DNA from: Chara braunii
Lineage: Eukaryota > Streptophyta > Charophyceae > Charales > Characeae
Direction: 5' to 3'
DNA: 25,444 bases
Assembly: GCA_003427395.1 (NCBI GenBank)
Contig: BFEA01000299.1
Location: forward strand, 1,657,922 to 1,683,365
Shown here in pieces: positions 19,171-25,444 of this stretch (the first letter of the stretch is position 1; each line of letters begins with the position of its first letter). The position numbers and the translations under genes were made by a program. The notes under the pieces are model-generated. The model was not told the origin of the DNA. It made no database searches and saw only the letters and a program-made list of their open reading frames with translations.

Positions 19171-20351
19171 ATGAGAAGGGCAGGATAAAGAAGACCGAGC
19201 CTTAAAGTCAAGAGGGGCAGAGACCGTTGGGACGGTCACAAGGATTGGGTATTGAGGAATGAGAGGTTTGAGGATTGAATGAGCCGAAGGGTCGGTCTTG
19301 AGAAGATGACTATTGAGAAAGCGTCTGCCAGAGCGGCCACAAGGGGTGGCCTTGATTGATGTGAGGCTGCCGGACCAGCCATGAGAATCAGCCTTGGAAA
19401 TAACATTGGATTGAGTGTTTGAGAATTGGATATTGCATTGCATAGTCAGGGAACCCTAGCCAATTTGATGAAAGGTCGTCGGACCGACCATGGAAATAGC
19501 AAGAGATTGAGCTTTCATTTTTCTTCTAGTCTCGGGTCTCAACATAAGGGGGATAGCAATGCCTGCATCGCGACCCCAAGACCTCTACCCGTTAAGAAAA
19601 AAGTCTCAGTGCGACCTGCTCCTTATAAGAAGGAATAAGGGTTGAAGGACCAAAGCACCTTTCTCTTTGATTGATGCTGGCCGTCCGGAACTAACCCCGA
19701 CAACGAGCTCTAGTCGGGGAGTTCAAACTGCACCTCATGTTGAAAACCTAAACGTCAAGGGCGTTGAGCCAAACGGGCAAGAGAGCCATTCTTTTTCCTG
19801 AGTCTCATTTTTTCTCTTCAACCACACGCCATGCCGTAGAGGGGCGGCACGACCGTTTGGAACGGACCACGACTACTCGCATTAAGTTGAGCAGCACTGT
19901 CCAGAGAGAGGAGTCAGGCGTAGTACCGGGTGGAAGCTGCAACCACCACAGGGCGAGTGACACCGCCCTGCCGGATCATTACAACCGTTCCGGGACTAAC
20001 CGCGAGGTCTTCGTAACTGCACTCGCAAACTAATTGAGAGTCCCAACTCTCTTGAAAGGAAGAGGACGGATCCAAGAAAACACCACTTGGGAGAAACGAT
20101 TCCCGAGAAAGCCCTTACGGCAAGACGGGGTCCTGGGAGATTTTGGACTGGACCTACCTGCCAGATGTGAGGAGGTGCCTCAGTGATGACGCCCGTCTCG
20201 TAAGCGGCAAAAGGTCGGACGGGGTAGGGGATAAGGTGAGTTATCAACAGGGGGAGGACTGATCACCCTTCCTTTTTGGGGCTGATGGGCCGACATCCGT
20301 TTACTCAGTTGGTGGGCCAAGGTCTGCGTACCTCCGAGTGAGAACTAGTCG
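19171..20351. other. Non-coding stretch with scattered hairpins
   Basis: No supported gene. The + strand ORFs 19426-19638 and 19764-20033 have no recognisable content. Small inverted repeats are present, including one at 19688-19724 and GAGAGT-CCCA-ACTCTC near 20036-20051. Base composition is more balanced here than in the neighbouring purine-rich arrays. Confidence 0.45.
19688..19724. other. Inverted repeat, 12-bp stem with 2-nt bulge
   Basis: GAACT-aa-CCCCGAC pairs with GTCGGGGAGTTC around an 11-nt loop. The stem is GC-rich and exact apart from the AA bulge. No terminator or RNA family is recognised. Confidence 0.6.
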
Positions 20352-20386
20352 TGCGATGGGACATCGCATTTTGAGTGGGGAGAAGG
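20352..20386 (+). other. Hairpin TGCGATG-GGA-CATCGCA plus polypurine stretch, copy 1
   Basis: A perfect 7-bp stem with a 3-nt loop (20352-20368) is followed by GAGTGGGGAGAAGG (20373-20386), which resembles the polypurine tract that primes plus-strand DNA just inside a 3' LTR. A very similar hairpin plus purine run occurs at 21475-21508. If either is the real tract, the 3' LTR would begin just after it. Confidence 0.4.
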
Positions 20387-20435
20387 TGTGTCATCTATCG
20401 ATGAAAAAGCGTGCAAAAGAGAAGGTTACCATAAG

Positions 20436-20800
20436 CTTGAGTAAAGGCCTGGCAAGATGTCCAGAAGAAAGAAATGGATGAGTAATTAACTTTGCGCAGG
20501 CTTGAGAAAAGGTCTGGCAAGATGTCCATAAGAGAAATGGATGAGTAATTGACTCTGCATGGGCTTGAGAAAAGACATGGCAAAATGTCCAGAAGGGAAA
20601 TGGATGAGTAATTGACTTTGGGTAGGCTTGAGAGAAGACCTGGCAAGAAGGCCAGAAGAGAAAGACGTGTAATTGGGTTTTGTGTCGACCTAAGAAAAAG
20701 TATGGCAAGACGCCAGAAAGAAAAATATATGTGATGGACTTTGCATGAGTATGAAAAGGGTCTGGCAAGAGGCCAGAAGAAAGATGCGTATGAAATGGAC
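20436..20800. repeat. About 63-bp minisatellite, six units
   Basis: TGGCAAGATGTCCAGAAG and variants recur at 20450, 20515, 20578, 20641, 20703 and 20763, a period of 60-65 bp. Each is followed by AAATGGATGAGTAATTGACT and then GGCTTGAGAAAAG. A weak seventh copy lies near 20873. The long opposite-strand ORF across the array reflects the repeat and not a gene. Confidence 0.93.
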
Positions 20801-21101
20801 TAAGTAATGCGGATTTTGAGAATGGGGGTGACAGGCATGCGAAATTGGCAGGGCTAGAGAAAGCTGGGCAAAAAGACATGGGAAAAAAAAATGTGAATTT
20901 GGCTAAGCATAAGATTGAGGAAAGAATGATGGGAGGCGTGGATTGCACGGGCCGAAAAGCCAAGAAGAAAATACATTAAGGGTGATGGAAGCCGGAAAAG
21001 GGGCCTGGTTGGCAAGGGATGGAAGGAGGATCAACCAAAGTGTGTCTGGGATGACAAGACTCGAGGGAGAAGCAGGGGCAGCGAAATGAGGAAAACTGGA
21101 A

Positions 21102-21290
21102 AGGGATTTTGATGTACTACGGGTGATGAACGAGACGAAAGGGGTTTTGATGCTTTGAGGGTGATGAACGAGACAAAAGGGGTTCTGATGCTCTGAGGGT
21201 GATGAACGAGACGAAAAGGGTTTGATGTACTACGGGTGATTACTGAGACAAATGAGGTTTTCATGTATTACGGGTGATGAATGAAACGTG
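21102..21290. repeat. 38-bp minisatellite, five units
   Basis: GGGTGATGAACGAGACGAAA and variants start at 21121, 21159, 21197, 21234 and 21272, a period of 37-38 bp, separated by GGGGTTTTGATGCTTTGA-like spacers. Confidence 0.94.
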
Positions 21291-21474
21291 AGAAGCCTAA
21301 AGGGCAAAGAAAGCTTGACCCTGTACACCCCTCCCCGTTCCAAGGTCGGAAACTAGAAGAAAACCAAGAAAGGAGCAAGAAAAGACAAAATGGACCCTGG
21401 CAAACTAACCACCCATAACATCTCCTCCTCCTCTTCCGTATACCCCTCAAAAACCCACTGAAAAAATATTGGTG

Positions 21475-21508
21475 CGCGATGAGGACATCGCGAATGAGTG
21501 GGGGGAAT
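21475..21508 (+). other. Hairpin CGCGATG-AGGA-CATCGCG plus polypurine stretch, copy 2
   Basis: A perfect 7-bp stem and 4-nt loop (21475-21492) is followed by GAGTGGGGGGAATG (21496 on) and then TGTTTGGACC, which begins with TG as an LTR would. This is the better of the two polypurine-tract candidates. No 5' sequence matching the following bases was found. Confidence 0.4.
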
Positions 21509-22075
21509 GTGTTTGGACCGGTGAGTCCCGAATAGCTTCCCTTCACTCGAGAGACTGAATATGGACGAACTGTGCACAACAAAGAAATCCGGAGTGAGGA
21601 GGCAGGAGAGAGAAAAGACAAAGGATTAGGTCACAGAGGGGAGTGATGTCCTGGGGTGAAAACCACAGGAGGAGAAAACCAGCAACGACACGAGAATAAG
21701 CGCAGAAGCACGGGCATATAGGACGTAGCATGAAGCCGGGAGGACCGTTGGGATGCAATAAGACTAAGGCCAAAGGGCCCTTGAACCAGCAAGTGGAGCG
21801 CGACAGTGATAAAAAAAAGTGGAAGTCGAGAGATGGATGACCCCAGGGTCGTGGGAAGCTAGAGAACGAGGGGCCAATGTGGGGCCACCTACGGGAGCCT
21901 CGGAGCGGAGGCCCATGACCAAAGAGATCGGCGCACACAAGACGTAAGAAAAGACAAGGGAGAGGGGTCACCAGGGGGCGGCAAAACGCCCAAGGGACGT
22001 GGGACACCTCGGGGAAAGGCACCCGGGGCCACGTGGGACTAAGTGAAAATAATGGCATCCGGGGCGAAATGTGTC
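21509..22075. other. Non-coding stretch, possible start of a 3' LTR
   Basis: No gene is supported on either strand. The 171-codon minus-strand ORF at 21543-22058 is Leu/Pro/Phe/Ser-rich, as expected from reading the complement of purine-rich DNA. I see no repeats here apart from the array that starts near 22076. Confidence 0.45.
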
Positions 22076-22235
22076 AGGGACCACCCGCGGGACTAAGTGT
22101 CGAGGACAGCCGACGAGACTGTGTCGGGGACCACCAGCGGGACTAAGTGCTGCGGACCACCGGCAGGACTAAGTATCCGGGACCACCGGCGGACCTAAGT
22201 ACCAGGGGACCACCGACGGGACAAGTGGCGGGGAC
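22076..22235. repeat. About 26-bp minisatellite, seven degenerate units
   Basis: GGGACCACCGGCGGGACTAAGT and variants recur with GGA positions at about 22078, 22104, 22128, 22154, 22180, 22207 and 22231, a period of 24-27 bp. The unit contains the small inverted pair CCGGCGG / CCACCGG. It runs into the larger duplicated block that starts at 22225. Confidence 0.88.
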
Positions 22236-22795
22236 ATGTGAAAATCCCAAGAAGAAACGGCGCACCACATGAGGGAAAATAATAAGGGCAAGGTGCACCG
22301 TAAAGATCGACATCTTGACGACCAAGAATATTAGCACCACCAGTGCAAGCACTCGTAGTAGCAAACGGGAAGGCCAAAAGGAAAAGAAAAAGTAAAGAAA
22401 ATTGAAGTGCGAGGCATGGGAGCAATCCGAAAAATCTCGAATTAGCCCTCCTCAAGAAAATTGAGTCAAATGAGACCCTGTGTGGAAAATAGGCTTCCGA
22501 GTGAAAATCGGAGTAGGAGGGGCCATTATGGAAAAAAAATAGGAGTGAGAGGAAGTTCCCGTGGGCATGAGAAGGCCATTATTGAAGTCCGAGATATAAC
22601 GGACTGCACCTTGGGGATAGGAAGCGCCAAAACTAAGAGGAAGGGGTTAGAAAAGGGCCTTAATAGCCACTTGACACTTGGCATGCTAGAAAAGAAAATG
22701 TGAGAGAATAAGACAAAAAAAGTGAAAGGGAGTGAGTAAGTTGGCCATCAGTAGGGACTGCCACAAGTAGGAACTGGCAGGTCCCTACTGTCCAA
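22225..22795. repeat. Duplicated block, copy A (about 1.37 kb before copy B)
   Basis: Six landmarks recur in copy B at almost constant offsets: GTGGCGGGGAC (22225 / 23595), AGTGCAAGCACT (22342 / 23711), AATCCGA (22424 / 23792), AAAATCGGAG (22504 / 23872), TCCGAGAT-TAACGG (22586 / 23954) and TTGACACTTG (22671 / 24038). Offsets are 1,367-1,370 bp. The last landmark, CAGTAGGGAC, has an offset of 1,410 because of local indels. The copies are strongly diverged in between. Copy A ends with an inverted repeat, CAGTAGGGAC (22749-22758) and GTCCCTACTG (22781-22790). Confidence 0.88.
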
Positions 22796-22796
22796 G

Positions 22797-22850
22797 AAAA
22801 GAGGAAAAAGAAAAGAAAAGAAAAGAGAAAAGAAAAGAAAAGAGAAAAAG
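22797..22850. repeat. (AAAAG)n microsatellite
   Basis: Pure purine run of AAAAG units with a few GAG interruptions, lying between duplicated block A and the large hairpin. Confidence 0.95.
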
Positions 22851-22931
22851 ACCTTAACGGTAAAAAACGGCCACTTGGGAAGATTCATCTGTGACCAGAT
22901 TCATTCTGGAATATGGCGGTTACAAAGGACT

Positions 22932-22974
22932 TTGATTTTCTTTGATTTTTGTAGAGAAAATCAAAGAAAATCAA
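22932..22974. other. Perfect 18-bp inverted repeat with 7-nt loop
   Basis: The left arm 22932-22949 (TTGATTTTCTTTGATTTT) is the exact reverse complement of 22957-22974, with loop TGTAGAG. Each arm is itself two copies of TTGATTTT. It is the longest perfect stem I found in the window. It could form a cruciform or an RNA hairpin. It is short for a plant miRNA precursor. Confidence 0.9.
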
Positions 22975-23345
22975 GGCCCCATGCAGCCGAAATAAAACGG
23001 ATTACATGCCTGAGGAGAAACACATGTTTTAGATGCATCCAGAGCCAAAATCAAATCCGGATGCACTTGGAAATTGGTCGTTTCTTTTTCCTTTGAGTAG
23101 GGGTTAGTTGTGGGGCATTAGGGCTAGCAAATTGACCCCGATTGCAGTCCGAGTTGCAACGGACTACATGGGGGAGGGAAAACACATGTTCTAGGTGCAT
23201 CCGGAACCAATATTGAGCCCGGATGCACTTAGAAATTTAACGCTTCATTTTCTTTTAGCATGGGGCAAGTTGTGGGGCTGTGGGACTAGAAAAATGGCCA
23301 TGACTGTAGACCCTGAAATAACGGACTGCATGGGGGTGCCTAGAC
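22945..23345. repeat. 162-bp tandem repeat, about two and a half units
   Basis: GTTGTGGGG recurs at 23107 and 23269, CACATGTT at 23021 and 23183, and the CCGA...ACGGA motif at 22985, 23146 and about 23310, all 161-164 bp apart. Each full unit contains an inverted repeat of the TGCATCC...GGATGCA type. The array sits between duplicated blocks A and B and shares their CCGAGA-TAACGGACT motif. Confidence 0.85.
23195..23228. other. Perfect 10-bp inverted repeat GTGCATCCGG / CCGGATGCAC
   Basis: Arms 23195-23204 and 23219-23228 with a 14-nt loop. The preceding 162-bp unit has the equivalent pair TGCATCC (23034-23040) and GGATGCA (23059-23065), so the structure is repeated with the unit. Confidence 0.85.
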
Positions 23346-23395
23346 TAAGGGAAAATAAGCCACGGCATGAGGCAAGTGGAGACGGTAAACGGCGA

Positions 23396-23416
23396 CCGTG
23401 AGATGAGATCTCACGG
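23396..23416. other. Perfect 9-bp hairpin CCGTGAGAT-GAG-ATCTCACGG
   Basis: Twenty-one bases forming an exact 9-bp stem and 3-nt loop. A degenerate relative with GAGATC-A-GATCTC and outer CCAT/ATGG lies at 24326-24352. Confidence 0.85.
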
Positions 23417-23791
23417 CCTAGAAAAATCAGCACACATGTAGAGATGATGAGACCACCAAGGGCAAAGGGGTCCCAAAATTAAAAATGGGACACCATCCGG
23501 AATGTTGTCGGGGACCAAGTGGGTCCAAACAATAAAAGTCGAAAAACGGGACGCGCGCCGGCGGGACAAGAAAATGGAACTAGTATGGAGGAAAGTGGCG
23601 GGGACTTGGGATTTTCCAAGAGGACCATGAGCAAGCACAAAGAATAATTGTGCAAGCAAGCGGCACCATAGAGATCAAGGATCTAGACGGTGGAAAATAT
23701 AAGCATCACTAGTGCAAGCACTAGTGGGGGCAATTGGGAGAGCCATGACAAAAAAGAAAGCAAAATAATGGTATTGGGAGGGCTGCCCAGC

Positions 23792-23811
23792 AGTCCGAGA
23801 TATCTCGGACT
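23792..23811. other. Perfect 20-bp palindrome AGTCCGAGATATCTCGGACT
   Basis: The sequence equals its own reverse complement with no loop. Related motifs of the form TCCGA...CGGA occur at 22424, 22586, 22985, 23146, about 23312, 23954 and 24755. This is the best-preserved of eight copies. Confidence 0.92.
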
Positions 23812-24148
23812 AGCTAGGCATGAGAAAAGAGAGCTTTAAGAGGCTGAACATGAGAAAAAGGCTGTCCTTAGAAAATCGGAGCAAATGGGGCTCAAAATTG
23901 GACAAACGGAGGCAAAACGGAGCCCTATGAAAGCATGGGGGTGACATTGTTGGAATCCGAGATGTAACGGCCAAGTAACAGCCATGAACCTGACCTTGAA
24001 TAAGGCCTTAGGGCCTAGAAAGAGGGTGCACAGCAGTTTGACACTTGTCAGAACTGAAATAAAAGAAAAAGAAAGACCAATGAGAGAGAAATGAGGATGA
24101 ATGGGACAAAAAGGGAAAAAAAAGTGGACGAGAGTGTGCCGGTCTATT

Positions 24149-24184
24149 GGGACCTGCACAGTAGGGACTGGCAGGTCCCAACTG
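24149..24184. other. Two overlapping, mutually exclusive inverted repeats
   Basis: GGGACCTGC (24149-24157) pairs perfectly with GCAGGTCCC (24171-24179). CAGTAGGGAC (24159-24168) pairs with GTCCCAACTG (24175-24184) with one mismatch. The two share the GTCCC strand, so only one stem can form at a time. Confidence 0.8.
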
Positions 24185-24228
24185 TGACCTCATCCCTCCT
24201 AGAATGAGGGAGGGCAATTCAGATTGTA

Positions 24229-24261
24229 GAGATATGACCCTTAGGGCCATATCTCAATAAA
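24229..24261 (+). terminator. 27-nt near-perfect palindrome abutting an AATAAA polyadenylation signal
   Basis: GAGATATG (24229-24236) and CATATCTC (24248-24255) flank CCCT-T-AGGG, leaving one mismatched pair in an otherwise continuous stem. AATAAA (24256-24261) follows without a gap. This would suit 3'-end formation of a + strand transcript, for example the R region of a 3' LTR. AATAAA alone is common in AT-rich DNA, so the role is inferred. Confidence 0.5.
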
Positions 24262-24362
24262 ATCTTAATTAAAAAACAGAAAATGAGAGGAAATGCAAAA
24301 AGGAAATGACCGATTTTCTTTTGGACCATGGATCTGAGATCAGATCTCATGGTGGAGACGAA

Positions 24363-24398
24363 CTAGCCGTTTTTTGTGGGCCAGCTCAAAACGGCTAG
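24363..24398. other. Perfect 11-bp inverted repeat CTAGCCGTTTT / AAAACGGCTAG
   Basis: Arms 24363-24373 and 24388-24398 with a 14-nt loop. Part of the hairpin cluster of 22.4-24.8 kb. Confidence 0.85.
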
Positions 24399-24550
24399 CT
24401 TCGGAATGAGGTGGCAGCCCAAAATGGAAAGAAACAAAAGAGGGAAAATGACAAAAAGAGAGCCAAATGCACCAAAAATTGAAAAAGTGGACTTAGGGGC
24501 TCAAAATTGAAGCAAGGGCTACTAGGGGGTAGCAGAGATTATTGCTGGTT

Positions 24551-24571
24551 TTGGATCTCAGCCAGATCCAA
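24551..24571. other. Perfect 8-bp hairpin TTGGATCT / AGATCCAA
   Basis: Arms 24551-24558 and 24564-24571 around the loop CAGCC. Confidence 0.75.
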
Positions 24572-24680
24572 GGCTGAAAATGTGCCGCTGCATGAAAAAA
24601 TATCTCGGCCTACCAAAAATGGGGTACAAACTGAAAAAATTGAGAAAAAAGCCCACAAGGTTTTTTTCTTTCAAGTAAAA

Positions 24681-24713
24681 TTGCCCCTTGGGCATAAGGA
24701 CCCAAGGGGGCAA
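24681..24713. other. Inverted repeat, 12-bp stem with one bulged base
   Basis: TTGCCCCTTGGG (24681-24692) pairs with CCCAAGGGGGCAA (24701-24713), one extra G bulged, around an 8-nt loop. Confidence 0.75.
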
Positions 24714-24754
24714 CATTTGTGAGGTAGAAAGGAGACCGGAGTACGCCAAGAGGC

Positions 24755-24783
24755 AATCCGAGTTGGTACCAACCATTCGGACT
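24755..24783. other. Palindrome GTTGGTACCAAC inside an ATCCGA...TCGGA frame
   Basis: A perfect 12-bp palindrome (24762-24773) lies between ATCCGA and TCGGACT. It is the rightmost copy of the TCCGA...CGGA motif series. Confidence 0.75.
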
Positions 24784-25350
24784 ATATGCACTTAGCCAAA
24801 AAGAGGTCCTGGTACCTCCAGAAAGGCCTAGTGGTGGAATTTTGGCTTGCGGGTACCTCGGTTCACCTCAAGGCTCATGGGGAGGCTCATGGGATGGCCG
24901 GACTGCTGGTTTCAGCCTACATAAGCTGGGAATTCAGTTCGCCACTTTCACAATTGCATGAGGAGTGCCTATGCTGCCCAAGTGGGCTCATGAGAACACT
25001 CTTTCACTTGGAGAGAGGAGAGGAGAGCCCATGCTAGTTTGGGAGCTTGGTGGAAGTCATGAGCTAGGGAGCGGAGCTTTAAAGACTAGAGGTAGTGAGG
25101 CTGGCACTAGGGGAAGTGATCCGCCATAGCCCCCTGGGTGTGAGGAAGAGAGAGAGGCCAGAGGGAGCCTCATTAGCCCTCCTAGAGTGGAGGACTCCAT
25201 AGCCATGGTGATGGGAGTTTGAGGCAACTTGGGAAGACGTGAGAAAGTAAGGAGAGAGGCTTGAAGAAAGAGGAAGCCAAAACCAAGGAGGAGTTATACA
25301 AGGAGGAGAAAAACCTCATCAAGATTGAAACTCCATATCCAAGACATTAA
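24784..25350. other. Non-coding, purine-rich leader-like stretch
   Basis: No gene is supported. The 83-codon ORF at 24786-25037 has no recognisable content. GCCCTCCTAGAGTGGAGGAC at 25176-25195 echoes the CCCTCCTAGAATGAGGG sequence near 24193, so related repeat material continues. Confidence 0.4.
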
Positions 25351-25360
25351 CAAGGTGAGT
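25351..25360 (+). other. Possible splice donor CAAG|GTGAGT
   Basis: GTGAGT at 25355-25360 after CAAG is a close match to the eukaryotic 5' splice-site consensus and is followed by a long pyrimidine-rich tract. It might mark the end of a 5' untranslated exon of a gene or element lying to the right of the window. There is no transcript support. Confidence 0.3.
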
Positions 25361-25394
25361 GGAAGAAAGAGGATGAATTTTCTTTTTCATCTCC

Positions 25395-25441
25395 TTCTTC
25401 TTCTTCTTCTTCTTCCTCTTTTTTTTTTTTTTTTTTTTTTT
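25395..25441. repeat. (TTC)n followed by a 23-nt T run
   Basis: About seven TTC units (25395-25415) and then T from 25419 to 25441. This abruptly ends the purine-rich + strand block that begins near 3240. Confidence 0.97.
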
Positions 25442-25444
25442 CCC

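Larger units (their letters stand above)
23595..24184. repeat. Duplicated block, copy B
   Basis: Direct, diverged copy of 22225-22795, aligned by shared landmarks at a near-constant offset of 1,367-1,370 bp, larger only at the end. It contains the perfect 20-bp palindrome at 23792-23811 where copy A has a decayed version at 22424-22443. It ends with the CAGTAGGGAC inverted repeat. Confidence 0.88.

Noticed and set aside
19764-20033. 89-codon plus-strand ORF in the downstream non-coding stretch
   Set aside because: No similarity to the element's ORFs, no motif, and a length expected by chance at this GC content.
20391-20963. 190-codon minus-strand ORF with internally repeated residues
   Set aside because: It is the reverse complement of the 63-bp minisatellite. 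The protein repeat is a by-product and has no recognisable domain.
21543-22058. 171-codon minus-strand ORF, hydrophobic, looking membrane-like
   Set aside because: Leu/Phe/Ser/Pro composition is what any purine-rich strand gives when its complement is read. No start context, signal or family motif supports it.
22932-22974. Hairpin as a microRNA gene
   Set aside because: An 18-bp perfect stem with a 7-nt loop is too short for a typical plant precursor, and the arm is low-complexity.

Overview
The window looks like repeat-dense nuclear DNA of a eukaryote, most likely from the plant / streptophyte-alga lineage. No intact host gene is visible. The central third is a degraded Ty3/Gypsy LTR retrotransposon on the + strand. 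Its gag, protease, reverse transcriptase, RNase H and integrase can all be recognised but are broken by stops and frameshifts. From memory only, the wording of its polymerase (YIDDNPIK, LVDGGAEITLI, FIWQFDY) resembles high-copy elements of charophytes such as Chara braunii. I could not check this, so the organism is an inference.

Layout. 1-2935: two abutting satellite families sharing a period of about 91 bp. 3008-3151: a 144-nt pure pyrimidine tract, mostly (CT)n. 3241-6082: no convincing gene. A possible 5' LTR (3241-4305, TGTTAC...CTACA, TATAAA at 3564) is followed by a tRNA-Asp-like primer-binding site (4310-4327), but no partner LTR was found. 6083-9670: four tandem divergent copies of one protein domain that I do not recognise, lying upstream of gag and mostly in the gag frame. 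10064-12109: gag with a CCHC zinc knuckle. 12100-16635: protease, RT, RNase H and integrase with a C-terminal GPY module. 17025-17938: an extra 3' ORF with a basic N-terminus and an unrecognised C-terminal domain. 17939-25444: non-coding DNA with five short-period minisatellites (40, 55, about 63, 38 and about 26 bp), a 162-bp tandem repeat, a 1.37-kb-spaced duplication, many perfect inverted repeats and a palindrome abutting AATAAA.

How it fits together. From about 3240 to 25370 the + strand is conspicuously purine-rich, and the block is framed by pyrimidine tracts at both ends. This suggests one very large sense-oriented retroelement, or nested elements in one orientation, with extra ORFs on both sides of gag-pol and a long structured 3' region. 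The most novel part is the four-unit domain array upstream of gag. Two anchor motifs are exactly 330 bp apart in units 1-3 and 336 bp apart in unit 4, so the units are homologous coding repeats rather than chance ORFs. The copy is dead as an autonomous element: among other lesions, the codon for the integrase catalytic glutamate is a stop.
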